A stretch of 64,000 nucleotides of DNA from an uncultured Pseudomonadales bacterium (GCA_943789335.1 CALSTS010000004.1:1-64000); one strand, 5' to 3'; counted from the stretch's first letter, positions 35,451-46,048 are shown. A program made the numbers and translations. Notes: generated by a model not told the origin, from the letters alone.

Positions 35451-37953
35451 GCGTTTATTAAATCTAAGCGCTTGGCGGTATGCTCGCCAACACCCTTGCC
35501 AAAGCTGGCTGAGCTTTATGGGCATTGTGCTTGGAGTAATGATGGTGGTGGCAATTGATCTGGCGAGCAGCAGTGCTGATCGTGCTTTCTCACTTGCTGT
35601 TGAGTCAGTTAATGGCTCTATTACCCATCAGATTCTTGGTGGCGACGAAGGTGTTCCTGAAACGATTTATACCAAGCTCCGCACTGAGCTTGGATTCAGA
35701 CAATCGGCCCCCACTATCACTGGCACTCTTCGAATTGACGGAGAAGAATTTACTCTCATAGGACAAGACCTAATCAGTGAACTGAGTCTGCAGAGACAAC
35801 GAGCAGGCTTTGAATCAAGCGGTCTAATATTTGATCCGGTTTTAATAAGTAACACAGAGAATAATTACGTTGTGATGAGTCAATCTGCTGCAGCAGAAGC
35901 AGACTTTGAAGCGGGAAATTTGCTGCAAGCAGTTACTGGTGCCAACCAGATTGGCGTAAGCCCAAGTACAACAACTATTGAGCTATTATCTACCATCCCC
36001 AGTTCAGATCCGATTGCTACTGAAGGCATACTGTATACAGATATCTCAGTCGCGCAAATTATTCTGCAAAGAACGAGCTACATCGACAGTATCGATTTAA
36101 TTCTGGATAGCAACCAAGTGACAACTGTACAAGATTGGTTACCACTTGGTTTAAGTCTGGTTGATGTCGAAACCCGCAACGACACACTTGATCAAATGAC
36201 TTCGGCTTTTCATGTGAATTTATTGGCAATGAGCTTATTGTCTTTATTGGTAGCGGCGCTTTTGATCTATAACACTGTTACTTTATCTGTTTTGCGTCGA
36301 GAAAAAACCTTAGGAATTTTTCGCGCGCAAGGTGTTTCTCGCTCACAGATCTATCGACTGATACTAAGCGAAGCTGCTCTATACGGTACACTGGCAAGTA
36401 CTTTAGGCGTAATACTCGGGTATTGGCTTGGCATAGCTTTACTGGATTTAGTAACCGCCGCCATTCCAGATTTAAATTACCGACTTAATGTCAGCAGCTT
36501 TTTAGTTGAACCGGCATCTTTATTGCTCGGCTTTCTATTGGGGCTTGGCATAACCTTAGCCTCAGCATTTATCCCCGCCTGGCGGGCAACCTTAGCCCAA
36601 CCCATCACGCTTCAACAGCGTGCTGAGCATAATTATGCATGGCGCCACTACCTGCCCATCTTGAGTTTTTCTGGCCTAGCAATGTTGTTTATAGGCTTTG
36701 TTTTACTGCAAAGCAGCTTCAACAACCTAGTCGGTGGTTTTATAGCTCTGACTTTTATTATAAGTGGTTTTTGCTTTGTGGTGCCGGTCACCATGTCAGT
36801 CATTTTAAAAATTTTACTGGGCATATTTAGCTCTTCATTGAAGCTGCCTTCCCGAATGGCCTTACGCAATATACAAAATGGTCTTAACCGAACCGGTATG
36901 GCTGTGGCCGCTTTGACAGTAGCTATTTCTGTCACCATTGGTGTTGGCATTATGGTTGATAGTTTTCGCAATACCGTGATTATCTGGCTCGACCAATCTT
37001 TTGCAGGAGATATAGAAATAACTGGAGCAAATTTAAATCTCGACCTACAAAATCAAATAATCAATATCTCTGGTGTCGATAAGCTTAGCGCTACAATTAA
37101 CACAAGGGTTGAAACTAGTATTGGCCAGGCACGTTTGAATGTAAACGACAGGAACGCTGATCAAGCTTATTACTTAAAGCAGATTAATGAAGAAGATCTA
37201 AGACGCTTTAATAATGGTGAAGGCATTTTATTATCGGAGCCTTTAGCCTGGGTGAATGAAATTAATATTGGTGAAACTATTTCCATTTATACCGATGTTG
37301 GTAAAAAAGACTTTCAAGTATTAGGTATTTTTTATGACTACACCCCAAGTCAGGGAATGATTGCCATGCATGAAAACCTTTACCAGGAATCATGGAATAA
37401 ACGTATACCTTCTAGGTTAACAATCTATAGTGACAGCACTAACCCAACATTATTAGATGATATTGAAAATAGCCTGATAGATTATGAGCAACTTGCGATA
37501 TTTCCTAATCAACAAATTCAGGAAATTACCTTAAGTATTTTTGACCGCACCTTCGCTATAACAGGCGTGCTGAGAATTCTCGCAATAGTGATTGCCTTTA
37601 TTGGAGTACTTAGCGCGTTGATGGCCTTGCTGTTGGAGCGCGGTAAAGAATTTGCAACTTTGCGAGCCACTGGTATGACCCCAACTCAGATCATTAAACT
37701 TATCATGGGCCAAACCGCTCTGATGGGAGTTTTTGCTGGACTGCTTGCTATCCCGCTTGGCTTAATAATGTCAGATGTTCTCATTGATGTGATCAACAAA
37801 CGATCTTTTGGCTGGAGCATGCAGCACTTTCTTCCGCTTTCTGTATTCAGTGACGCGCTAATTCTGGCAATGCTTGCTGCCTTGCTGGCCGGAATATACC
37901 CGGCCATCAAAAGTGCCAGAATCAGCCCGGCTCTGGCCTTACGGGAAGAATAA
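35434..37953 (+). CDS. ABC transporter permease with two FtsX domains (AttFG-like)
   Basis: A long permease (839 residues from GTG 35434; an ATG at 35410 is possible, but AGGAGA lies before the GTG). An N-terminal helix (WLSFMGIVLGVMMVVAIDLA) precedes a periplasmic MacB-like domain. An FtsX helix bundle follows with TLSVLRREKTLGIFRAQGVSRSQI, then a second helix and periplasmic domain, and a last bundle with LMALLLERGKEFATLRATGMTPTQI. Duplicated FtsX units in one chain match fused partner subunits of LolC/AttF-AttG-like transporters that move lipids or lipoproteins between membranes. Confidence 0.87.
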   Translation: MASPGKRLLNLSAWRYARQHPCQSWLSFMGIVLGVMMVVAIDLASSSADRAFSLAVESVNGSITHQILGGDEGVPETIYTKLRTELGFRQSAPTITGTLRIDGEEFTLIGQDLISELSLQRQRAGFESSGLIFDPVLISNTENNYVVMSQSAAAEADFEAGNLLQAVTGANQIGVSPSTTTIELLSTIPSSDPIATEGILYTDISVAQIILQRTSYIDSIDLILDSNQVTTVQDWLPLGLSLVDVETRNDTLDQMTSAFHVNLLAMSLLSLLVAALLIYNTVTLSVLRREKTLGIFRAQGVSRSQIYRLILSEAALYGTLASTLGVILGYWLGIALLDLVTAAIPDLNYRLNVSSFLVEPASLLLGFLLGLGITLASAFIPAWRATLAQPITLQQRAEHNYAWRHYLPILSFSGLAMLFIGFVLLQSSFNNLVGGFIALTFIISGFCFVVPVTMSVILKILLGIFSSSLKLPSRMALRNIQNGLNRTGMAVAALTVAISVTIGVGIMVDSFRNTVIIWLDQSFAGDIEITGANLNLDLQNQIINISGVDKLSATINTRVETSIGQARLNVNDRNADQAYYLKQINEEDLRRFNNGEGILLSEPLAWVNEINIGETISIYTDVGKKDFQVLGIFYDYTPSQGMIAMHENLYQESWNKRIPSRLTIYSDSTNPTLLDDIENSLIDYEQLAIFPNQQIQEITLSIFDRTFAITGVLRILAIVIAFIGVLSALMALLLERGKEFATLRATGMTPTQIIKLIMGQTALMGVFAGLLAIPLGLIMSDVLIDVINKRSFGWSMQHFLPLSVFSDALILAMLAALLAGIYPAIKSARISPALALREE

Positions 37954-37970
37954 ATATTTCTTTTATACTG

Positions 37971-38545
37971 CTATTTAATTAGCCAAGCACTCGTGAGTTT
38001 TACTAAGCGAGGCATAATAAAGAAAACCAATAAAGCCACATTAAAGAAAGCAACAACAAACTGCCTGACACCCCAAGCACCAAGCAAAGGGACGTTCTCA
38101 AAAAGGACAGAAAATATTGGCTCAAAAATCAACATTAAAATACATGTGGCTGCACTCAGCAATAACCATTGCTTCCAGCGGACTGGTTGTTGCAGCGGTG
38201 GCGCAATACTTGAAAACCAGTAATCTATCCCTGATTGTATTTCTACATCATCACTGGATAGTAAAGCCGGTTTAATTTCTGCAATAAGCTGCTGACGTTC
38301 TGATGAATTCAGCCATGCTTTGGCAAAACGCTCATCCGCGAACCTTACAGCTATTTCATATTTTTTTTATTGCGCTCAGGTTTAATAACAAAAACGCCTT
38401 CATGCCCAGAAAATCCTGACGCAATATCGATCACTTTTTTCAACCAAGATTCATATAACTTCAATGAGTCAGACTGAACTTCATGATGAATCAATAAAGA
38501 CACGGCTTGTTTATTTTTATCGTCATAACTCATAGTGGAATCCAT
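37971..38545 (-). pseudogene. ABM-domain protein with C-terminal membrane helices, one frameshift
   Basis: The first part (KQAVSLLIHHEVQSDSLKLYESWLKKVIDIASGFSGHEGVFVIKP) is an antibiotic-biosynthesis-monooxygenase-type ferredoxin-like domain. After a run of eight A residues on the coding strand (about 38363-38370) the frame ends early. Seven A residues would continue as YEIAVRFADERFAKAW, then SIAPPLQQPVRWKQWLLLSA and two or three membrane helices to the stop at 37971. Such ABM-plus-helices proteins of about 190 residues are common in proteobacteria. A single homopolymer indel is the only defect, typical of either sequencing or slippage. The start ATG at 38545 is a guess among several. Confidence 0.72.
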
Positions 38546-38749
38546 ATCAGCATTATGTTTTAAATAAAACATAAGCTTGCTAAATTTTATAGTGAAAACT
38601 TTGATAATATTTTCAGCATACCTCTTACCCACATCAAATTAAATTGATACTTATCTTTGGCAGCCTATGGTAAAGTGCCGCCCCTTCAGCCTTGAGGAGA
38701 ATTAGATTAGTTATACATAACTTCGAAAGGCACTTTAAGAGAAGTTAGC

Positions 38750-40123
38750 ATGACCTTTAATACTCTCGGCTTGTCCGAAAGCTTGTTACTTGCCGTTCAA
38801 GAAACCGGTTACACGCAACCGACCCCAATCCAAGTAAAATCCATCCCAGCAATTTTGACTGGTAAAGATTTAATGGCTGCCGCTCAAACTGGCACTGGTA
38901 AAACAGCAGGGTTTACTCTTCCCTTATTGCAGATTCTGGGCGGCAAGCCTTCTGTAAAAAGTAATCGTTGCCACGCACTAGTACTCACTCCCACCAGAGA
39001 ACTTGCTGCACAAATTCAAGAAAGCATTGTCACCTATGGTAAGAACGAAAACTTACGTTCTGCTGTCGTGTTTGGCGGCGTAAACGTCAATCCACAAATG
39101 AAAGCATTGAGACGTGGTGTCGATATTCTGGTTGCAACACCAGGGCGCTTACTCGACCTATACCAGCAAAATGCTGTTAAATTTACAGACATAGACGTTT
39201 TAATTCTGGATGAAGCTGACCGTATGCTAGATATGGGTTTTATTCGGGATATCAGAAAAATCCTTGCTCTTTTGCCAAACAAGCGACAAAACCTATTGTT
39301 CTCTGCAACTTTTTCAGATGACATTCGTAAACTAGCAAAAACTATTTGTGTTAACCCTGTAGAAATTGATGTGGCGCCGCGTAACTCAACCGTGGAAGCA
39401 ATTTCACAGAAACTCTACCACGTAGCAAAAGAACATAAATCTGCATTACTGTGCCACTTGTTAGGCAAAAACAACGAACAGACATTAGTTTTTAGTCGGA
39501 CTAAACATGGCGCTAACAAATTAGCGAAACAATTAAACAAAGCTGGCATTACCGCAGCAGCAATCCATGGCAATAAAAGCCAAAACCAACGCACTTTAGC
39601 CTTAGCTAATTTTAAACAGAATAAAGTACAAGTCCTGGTAGCAACCGACATCGCAGCTAGAGGCATTGATATCGACCTGCTGGCACAAGTTATTAATTTC
39701 GATTTGCCACATGTCCCAGAAGATTATGTCCACCGTATTGGGCGTACTGGTCGTGCTGGTGCAAGTGGCGTTGCTATCTCCTTAGTAAGTGCTGATGAAA
39801 AAAAACAATTGCGTGCAATTGAACGCTTGATAAAATTTACTATCAAAGAAGAAGTGATAGATAGTGAATTCAAGCCAGGCCTTATAAAAACGAAAGAGGA
39901 ACCAAAGCAGAGGCAGAGGCAGGGCCAAAGACAGAGAACAAACACAAATAAAAAACCGGCTAATAAGAGGCCTGCAAAACGTAAGGTTTTATCTTCTGAC
40001 AGTAAACAAACCAGCAACCAAGTAGATAAAACTCACTCACAAAAACCTAAAGAAAATGTAAAAAAAGTTACCAAGCCAAACAACATATGGAAAAAGAATT
40101 TTAAATCTAAACCAGCAAAATAA
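38750..40123 (+). CDS. rhlE: DEAD-box ATP-dependent RNA helicase, RhlE type
   Basis: A 457-residue helicase for remodelling structured RNA, ribosome assembly or decay. Motifs in order: Q-motif [22 protein letters not shown], Ia [46 protein letters not shown] and [12 protein letters not shown]. The C-terminal 75 residues are a basic tail of lysine, arginine, glutamine and asparagine, as in RhlE. A 105-base leader carries AGAGAAG before the ATG. It lies between the ABC permease and its probable AttH partner. Confidence 0.93.
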   Translation: MTFNTLGLSESLLLAVQETGYTQPTPIQVKSIPAILTGKDLMAAAQTGTGKTAGFTLPLLQILGGKPSVKSNRCHALVLTPTRELAAQIQESIVTYGKNENLRSAVVFGGVNVNPQMKALRRGVDILVATPGRLLDLYQQNAVKFTDIDVLILDEADRMLDMGFIRDIRKILALLPNKRQNLLFSATFSDDIRKLAKTICVNPVEIDVAPRNSTVEAISQKLYHVAKEHKSALLCHLLGKNNEQTLVFSRTKHGANKLAKQLNKAGITAAAIHGNKSQNQRTLALANFKQNKVQVLVATDIAARGIDIDLLAQVINFDLPHVPEDYVHRIGRTGRAGASGVAISLVSADEKKQLRAIERLIKFTIKEEVIDSEFKPGLIKTKEEPKQRQRQGQRQRTNTNKKPANKRPAKRKVLSSDSKQTSNQVDKTHSQKPKENVKKVTKPNNIWKKNFKSKPAK

Positions 40124-40126
40124 TAG

Positions 40127-41332
40127 ATGAAAACTCCCATAGATGAACATCCAGCATTACATTTTTTATCACTACTCGCGGTTGTTGTATTAGCAGCCTG
40201 CTCACCTGATCAGCCCTCACAAAGTGAAGATGCAACTTTTGATCTTGATTTAAATGCTGTGCTTGGCGGTAACAATACTGACAGCTTTTTGCGTGCTGAC
40301 AGTCCTCGTACTTTTTCATTCCCTGCTGATCATGGTATGCATCCCGGCTTTCGTAACGAATGGTGGTATTTGACTGGAAATCTTGAAACAGAAACAGGAC
40401 GGCAATTTGGTTATCAAGCGACATTTTTCAATACTAGCTTTAACGGCGACTCTCTCAATTCACAAAATATAATTGAAGGCTGGCAAAGTCCCCGAATCTG
40501 GATGGCACACATGGCACTTACTGATGTTGATGGTAATGAGCATATGGCTCTAGAACGTTTTTCAAGAGAAAACCCGGGTCTGGCTGGCGCACAATTAAAC
40601 CCCTTTAAGGTCTGGCTGGAAAACTGGTCGCTGAGCTCAAAGGCTAATGGCTTTTCAGGGGCTAATGGCTCTTCAGACGCTAATGGCTCTTCAGACGCTA
40701 ATGGCTTTCCCTGGCTTTTGGCTATTGAAGATAATGCCTTTGCACTTTCATTGTCTTTAACGCCCCTAAAAGCACCAGTCTTACAAGGTGACAATGGATT
40801 AAGCCAAAAAAGCCCCGAAGCCGGCAATGCTTCCTACTATTACAGCCTTACTCGCATAGACAGTGAAGGTGAGATTGTGCTCAATGGCGAAAGCTATGCG
40901 GTCACTGGTCTAAGTTGGCTAGATCGAGAATGGAGCACATCGGCACTGGCTGAAAATCAAAGTGGCTGGGATTGGTTTTCTTTGCAATTCGATGATGGTC
41001 AGGAATTAATGTACTACCAATTAAGAGACAATGCTGGCCTTGCCCACCCTAGTAGTGACGGCAACTGGACTGATGCTAATGCCATGCAAACACGGATCAA
41101 TTCAGAAGATATTTTACTTGTTGAAAACAAGCATTGGCTTAGTCCCACAGGTATAAGCTATACCACTGAATGGGCTATGCAATACGAAGATCAACAATGG
41201 CTTATCCGCACCTTGGTAGAAGACCAGTTTATGAATTTATCCGTGCCTTACTGGGAAGGAACTGTCGAAATTTTAAGTGCTGATAATGGCGACCATCTCG
41301 GACGAGGCTATCTTGAGATGGTTAGAAACTAA
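40127..41332 (+). CDS. AttH/CrtC-type lipocalin-like lipoprotein
   Basis: A 401-residue lipoprotein (lipobox LAAC, C25). FSFPADHGMHPGFRNEWWYLTGNL and FGYQATFFNTSF are the start of the AttH/carotenoid 1,2-hydratase-like double-lipocalin fold. Later GLSWLDREWSTSAL and GWDWFSLQFDDGQELMYYQLR continue it. From family knowledge it normally follows an AttE-F-G ABC exporter, here 2.2 kb upstream with two other genes inserted. An in-protein repeat of ANGSSD units (about residues 173-196) comes from an 18-base tandem DNA repeat. It starts three bases after rhlE, so it may be cotranscribed with it. Confidence 0.85.
   Translation: MKTPIDEHPALHFLSLLAVVVLAACSPDQPSQSEDATFDLDLNAVLGGNNTDSFLRADSPRTFSFPADHGMHPGFRNEWWYLTGNLETETGRQFGYQATFFNTSFNGDSLNSQNIIEGWQSPRIWMAHMALTDVDGNEHMALERFSRENPGLAGAQLNPFKVWLENWSLSSKANGFSGANGSSDANGSSDANGFPWLLAIEDNAFALSLSLTPLKAPVLQGDNGLSQKSPEAGNASYYYSLTRIDSEGEIVLNGESYAVTGLSWLDREWSTSALAENQSGWDWFSLQFDDGQELMYYQLRDNAGLAHPSSDGNWTDANAMQTRINSEDILLVENKHWLSPTGISYTTEWAMQYEDQQWLIRTLVEDQFMNLSVPYWEGTVEILSADNGDHLGRGYLEMVRN
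40643..40714 (+). repeat. 18-base tandem repeat inside the AttH-like gene
   Basis: Four successive 18-base units start at 40643, 40661, 40679 and 40697. Units 2 and 3 are identical (GCTAATGGCTCTTCAGAC); units 1 and 4 differ at a few bases. The length keeps the frame and yields ANGFSG-ANGSSD-ANGSSD-ANGFPW, a probable flexible loop. Copy number could vary between strains by slippage. Confidence 0.9.
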
Positions 41333-41431
41333 GCAAACATTCACAATGCAAAAGTTTGCTATAGCAATATCCACACTTCTTGCAAAATGTATCAGTAGTA
41401 TTCCTGCACTTTACAAATTTATGGAAGAATC

Positions 41432-43669
41432 ATGAAAACCCCTGCCTTCCTAGGTCTTACAGCTCCTTTTACCCTGGCCATTGCATTAACCATGTCTTTA
41501 GTTATGGCGGCTAATGCTCAGGATGACAACAATCCTGAAGGGCTAAAGGAAGTGAAAGTCACACGAGTAGAAACTGCTCCAGTTATGGATGGAAAACTGG
41601 ATGATGCTGTATGGCAACAGGCAGAGCTTATTGATGATTTTCACCAAATCAGACCGGGGGATGGTACTGAGCCTTCCGAACGTACTGAAGTTTATATGAT
41701 CTATACCGAGGACGCGCTTTATATCGGGGCGCGCATGTATGATTCAAATCCGGAATTGATAGCTGCTCCAGTGATTCGACACAACCAAGGGCTTCCCGGT
41801 GACGACCGTCTGGTCATCATTCTCGATCCATTTAATACCCGCCGTGTGGGTTATCGCTTCGAAACCAATCTGAATGGTGTACGCCATGATGCCCTCTACC
41901 AAAACATCACCTCATTCACCGGGGACTGGGTGGCGATCTGGGACGTTGCTACGGATACCTTTGATCAAGGCTGGATAGCAGAAGTCGAAATCCCTTTTAA
42001 GACGCTGCCCTTCGATCCAAATATCGACACCTGGGGTTTTAATTTCGGTCGCGGCATTCGGCGCCGCGGCGAAGAAATGGCCTGGGTCAGTTATAACCGC
42101 TCGTATAACCCTAGTATTGTTGGTCTGGCCACAGGGCTTGAAGGCATGAATCAGGGTGTTGGCCTTGATGTTGTGCCCACATTCACCATGAATGAACGAC
42201 GCACTTTTAACCCTGGTGATAAAGAAAGTGACTTCGACCCATCCCTGGATATGTTTTATCGACTTACGCCATCATTGAATGCTGCACTGACCGTTAATAC
42301 AGATTTCTCTGCAGCAGATGTTGATAACCGCCAGGTCAATCTGACTCGCTTTAATTTATTTTTTCCTGAACGCCGCGATTTTTTCCTGAACGATGCCGAC
42401 TTGTTTCAATTCGGCAATATCAGCAATATCGGTTCTAGTAATCAAGCAGGTTCTCGTGGCGCAAGGGAAAATGCCAGGCCTTACTTCTCACGGAATATAG
42501 GCATTGGGTCTAACGGTGAAGAAGTCGATATAAAATATGGTGGCCGAGTCAGTGGCCGAGTCGGCCGCTGGAACATCGGAACGTTGGCCGTGCGCCAGGA
42601 TGCCTCATCTACAGTTGATGCATCGGATCTTTTTGTTGGTCGTTTTTCTGCCAATGTGCTGGATGAATCCACGCTTGGATTTATTGTGACTGACGGCGAC
42701 GCGCAATCCAATGTAGATAACACTGTTTATGGCGCAGATTTCAGATACCTTAATACTCAACTCGCTAGTGGTCGCCAACTTGAAGGCAATCTCTGGTATC
42801 AACAATCAGATACCCCCGGCCTTGATGGCGACGATGCCTCTTGGGGTGCCAGTGTTTCATCTCCTAATAACAGCGGTTTGCGTGGTGAGCTTGGTATAAA
42901 GGAAGTCCAACGAAACTTTAATCCGGCACTGGGCTTTGTTAATCGCACCAATGTCAGAGATTTTACCAGCAGACTTGGCTATACCCATTTCTATAATAGC
43001 GACCTCTTTCAGCAATCGTATACCGGGCTTGATGTTTTCAGAGGTGAAGTTATCGATGGAGGCTTGCAAAGCCAGGTCTTGAAATTTCGCTTATTGGAAA
43101 TGGAAACTAATTCCAGAGACTCTTTTGACTTAGGCCATACCCGTTATAAAGAGGTGGTACTGACTCCATTCACTATTTACTCTGAACAAAGCCGCTCAGT
43201 GGTGATCCCTGCCGGCAATTACTCTTACAATACTTATGACTTTAGTTTAGGGACGGGTAACCAGCGTGAATTTTCGGCTACCTTAAGATCTGAATTCGGT
43301 GATTTTTATGATGGTGATCAAACCGGTATCTTTACATCATTTAACTGGAATCAGTCACGCTATTTCGCCATGTCCCTAGATTATGACTGGACCGATATTA
43401 GCTTACCACAAGGCGACTTTACTGCGCGTCTCACCTCTTTGAATACCCAGGTTGCTTTTACCCAAAACCTATATTGGATCAGCTTATTACAATACGACAA
43501 TATTTCTGAAAGTATGGGGCTGAATACTCGAGTACAGTGGATTCCAGAAGCCGGACAGGAAGCATTGATAGTATTAAATTACAACATGCAGGACAGAGAC
43601 AAGGACAACACCTTTCAATCTGCTTTATCAGATCTTAGTGTGAGATTCAGATATACGTTTAGATATTAA
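41432..43669 (+). CDS. DUF5916 outer-membrane protein with N-terminal CBM9-like domain
   Basis: A 745-residue protein with signal peptide ending ANA (about residue 29). Residues 40-230 are a CBM9-like sandwich (APVMDGKLDDAVWQQAELIDDFHQIRPGDGTEPSERTEV and IYTEDALYIGARMYD). The segment from about residue 250 has LNAALTVNTDFSAADVDNRQVNLTRFNLFFPERRDFFL, the DUF5916 signature. The rest alternates strands of a barrel and ends with the aromatic RFRYTFRY expected for BAM-inserted proteins. Its role is unknown; such proteins are common in marine bacteria with many secreted hydrolases. Confidence 0.87.
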   Translation: MKTPAFLGLTAPFTLAIALTMSLVMAANAQDDNNPEGLKEVKVTRVETAPVMDGKLDDAVWQQAELIDDFHQIRPGDGTEPSERTEVYMIYTEDALYIGARMYDSNPELIAAPVIRHNQGLPGDDRLVIILDPFNTRRVGYRFETNLNGVRHDALYQNITSFTGDWVAIWDVATDTFDQGWIAEVEIPFKTLPFDPNIDTWGFNFGRGIRRRGEEMAWVSYNRSYNPSIVGLATGLEGMNQGVGLDVVPTFTMNERRTFNPGDKESDFDPSLDMFYRLTPSLNAALTVNTDFSAADVDNRQVNLTRFNLFFPERRDFFLNDADLFQFGNISNIGSSNQAGSRGARENARPYFSRNIGIGSNGEEVDIKYGGRVSGRVGRWNIGTLAVRQDASSTVDASDLFVGRFSANVLDESTLGFIVTDGDAQSNVDNTVYGADFRYLNTQLASGRQLEGNLWYQQSDTPGLDGDDASWGASVSSPNNSGLRGELGIKEVQRNFNPALGFVNRTNVRDFTSRLGYTHFYNSDLFQQSYTGLDVFRGEVIDGGLQSQVLKFRLLEMETNSRDSFDLGHTRYKEVVLTPFTIYSEQSRSVVIPAGNYSYNTYDFSLGTGNQREFSATLRSEFGDFYDGDQTGIFTSFNWNQSRYFAMSLDYDWTDISLPQGDFTARLTSLNTQVAFTQNLYWISLLQYDNISESMGLNTRVQWIPEAGQEALIVLNYNMQDRDKDNTFQSALSDLSVRFRYTFRY

Positions 43670-43756
43670 CCGATACTAATCGGCCATTCTGAAACCAGCG
43701 GTTTGTCGACTGGAAATGTATGTAGGGTAGCGCTATAGAAATTAACTTTTTGAAAC

Positions 43757-44350
43757 TTAAAGCGTCGCGATAAAATAAGCGGCAATAGAAATCACAATCC
43801 CAAAAAAAGAATATTTAGCGACTTTTCTAAAACGATATTTATTCGGCAGCAATAATACGAAACCCGCCAAGGAAAAAATGATCAGAATGATCGCGCTGAT
43901 ATCGATCAACGCATTCCAAACTAGATGTGTATACCGTCCTTTGTGCAGATCGTTTAAGACAGCGATTAAGCCATAGCTGGTACTTTCGGCATAAACTTCT
44001 CCTAAACCCTGATCGATTTCAACCAATGCCTGCAATCCAGGCCCATTATATTCAATAGTGATATAAGGCTCTTCAATAATCAGGTCAGCAAATTCTAATC
44101 TAATGCCAAATTGATCACGTACATATGCGGCAAGTTCGGGTGAGTTAAAGATCATGCCATTATCATCAAGGGGCAAATCTGGCAGAGTGTCCAGAGTGAT
44201 TACCTCAGTCTCAGGCTCTGCCGTCATGGTTTCAGCATGATTTAAAGTAATACCGGTAATTGAAAAAAATACCAATACAATGAGCAAGGCGATTGAGAGA
44301 TAGACGTGAATGGTTCGAGACCAATTCACTAAATTACGATTAATTGCCAT
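43757..44350 (-). CDS. PepSY-associated membrane protein
   Basis: A 197-residue protein. The first helix (VYLSIALLIVLVFFSITGITLNH) contains the histidine-bearing SITGITLNH typical of PepSY_TM proteins. A periplasmic PepSY-like domain follows to about residue 130. A KGRYTHLVWNALIDISAIILIIFSLAGFVLLL segment ends in a last helix. Histidines at helix ends (HVY, LNH, LHKG, YTHLVW) are candidates for haem binding. It is divergent from apbE, whose product flavinylates extracytoplasmic proteins, so the two may form a membrane electron-transfer pair. Confidence 0.85.
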   Translation of the reverse strand: MAINRNLVNWSRTIHVYLSIALLIVLVFFSITGITLNHAETMTAEPETEVITLDTLPDLPLDDNGMIFNSPELAAYVRDQFGIRLEFADLIIEEPYITIEYNGPGLQALVEIDQGLGEVYAESTSYGLIAVLNDLHKGRYTHLVWNALIDISAIILIIFSLAGFVLLLPNKYRFRKVAKYSFFGIVISIAAYFIATL

Positions 44351-44468
44351 AATCCTACTTTTTCTAAAATGTTAGAGTAATAATCAACTGTGAAAAGAAT
44401 ATGAATTGACTTACATCATTGCCTTACACTATTTAAAATGATTACAAAATTAATTCTATGAAAAGCAT

Positions 44469-46013
44469 ATGAACAGACTTGTAAAAAAAGCTAGTACTCT
44501 TTCTAAATCCAAGATGTACCTTCCAACAAGTCGGGCATTATCCAGTATTTTTCTACTGATCGCATCATTTGTTCTTAATATGAATGCTGCCAGCATTAGC
44601 CAGGCTCAGGAAGTCATTGAACATTATGATGGTGTATTAGGCACTTCGCTTGATATTACGGTGTATGCGCCTGATCAAACTAATACAGCAAATGCTATTG
44701 AAACTGCGCTTGCAGAAATTGCTCGCCTAGAACAAATGCTGACGACTTATGATGACGCCAGTGAACTCATGCAATTAAATGCTGCAAGAACCACTGACTC
44801 AGCTTCGATGGCCTTAATCGAGGTAATCAGTTCATGTGAAGACTGGTTTACTCAAACTGAGGGTAATTTCTCTTGTCGCTTAGGTGCAGTTGTTGACTTC
44901 TGGGACACCGCAGAAGAAACACAACAGGTCCCCAGTCGCCAGGACCTTAGTCCGATAGCTCGTAACGCCAATAGAGCCGAACTGACAATTAACCTTGAGC
45001 AAAACCAAATTCTCTTAGGCGACGGCATAAAGCTTGACCCTTCAGGCCTTGCCAAAGGCTATATTATTGACCGTGCTATGGCTGTATTAAGAAATGAGAT
45101 TCCAGATGCAACAGGTATTAAAGTAGATATCGGCGGCGATGCATCCTATTGGGGACTACCTCCTGATTCAGACGGCTGGGAAGTGATGGTCGCCAATCCA
45201 GAATCTTTAGCCGATAATGGTGATTTTATTACCAGTATTTCGCTGGGCTCTAAGGCGGTGGCAACCAGTGGCCACACCAGCCGTAAGCGACAGATTCTAA
45301 TGCGTGAATTCAGTCATATTTTCACTCCTCAAACGGGGTGGCCTGTATTTAGTGGACTATATGCAGTTGTGATTGCTGATGACGCCATCACGGCTGATGC
45401 GATTGCTACAACCCTTTCAGCATTGTCGATAGCAGATGCGCTCATAACCATAGAAGCTTTGCCGGGAGTTGAAGCTTTATTAGTTGATGAATCAGGGGCA
45501 CAACGCTCTTCATCAGGCTGGAATGAATATTTAAGCAAGGAGTTGTTGTTACTCTCTAACGCTGATTTCAAACTAACTCTGGACTATTCAATCCCTTCTG
45601 AGGGTGATCGTGGTTATGAAAGACCCTATGTGGCTATTTGGGTGAGCACTATAGATAACCAAGCGATAAAGAACTTGATTCTTTTTGGTGGAGAACAACG
45701 TTGGGCTGGCAGTAATCAACGCTGGTGGCGCTTTGTTGGTCGCCGTTCAACTGTCGAGAGAATAAATGTAACACGCCCTACCCGTGGCCCAGGCGAATAT
45801 CAATTAGTATGGGACGGCCTCGATGACTCGGGTACTCTTATCCCGCCTGGCGATTATTTACTGCATGTAGAGGCTTCGCGTGAACACGGCGGACACAGTT
45901 ATCGTAATGTCAGATTCAAATTTGAAGAAGGCACCCAGGTAATTGAACAGGCTCGCTTCGGTGAAGTTGGCGCTTTTAAAGTTACAGTGGAAATGAGTCC
46001 AGCTGAAGAGTAA
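44469..46013 (+). CDS. apbE: FAD:protein FMN transferase ApbE fused to DUF2271
   Basis: A 514-residue exported enzyme that attaches FMN to threonine residues of target proteins. After a long signal peptide (to about residue 49, SQA) the ApbE domain shows DITVYAP, DPSGLAKGYIIDRAM, KVDIGGDASYWG, the magnesium-site segment KAVATSGH, HIFTPQTGWPV and DAITADAIATTLSALS. Residues from about 365 form a DUF2271 domain (RPYVAIWVSTIDNQAIKNL, QRWWRFVGRRSTVERINVTRPTRGPGEY). In other genomes DUF2271 is often a separate gene next to PepSY and ApbE genes; here it is fused and PepSY is divergent. The next gene starts shortly after. Confidence 0.9.
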   Translation: MNRLVKKASTLSKSKMYLPTSRALSSIFLLIASFVLNMNAASISQAQEVIEHYDGVLGTSLDITVYAPDQTNTANAIETALAEIARLEQMLTTYDDASELMQLNAARTTDSASMALIEVISSCEDWFTQTEGNFSCRLGAVVDFWDTAEETQQVPSRQDLSPIARNANRAELTINLEQNQILLGDGIKLDPSGLAKGYIIDRAMAVLRNEIPDATGIKVDIGGDASYWGLPPDSDGWEVMVANPESLADNGDFITSISLGSKAVATSGHTSRKRQILMREFSHIFTPQTGWPVFSGLYAVVIADDAITADAIATTLSALSIADALITIEALPGVEALLVDESGAQRSSSGWNEYLSKELLLLSNADFKLTLDYSIPSEGDRGYERPYVAIWVSTIDNQAIKNLILFGGEQRWAGSNQRWWRFVGRRSTVERINVTRPTRGPGEYQLVWDGLDDSGTLIPPGDYLLHVEASREHGGHSYRNVRFKFEEGTQVIEQARFGEVGAFKVTVEMSPAEE

Positions 46014-46048
46014 AGTTGGCTATCCATCAATTAAAAAAATGCTTACGC

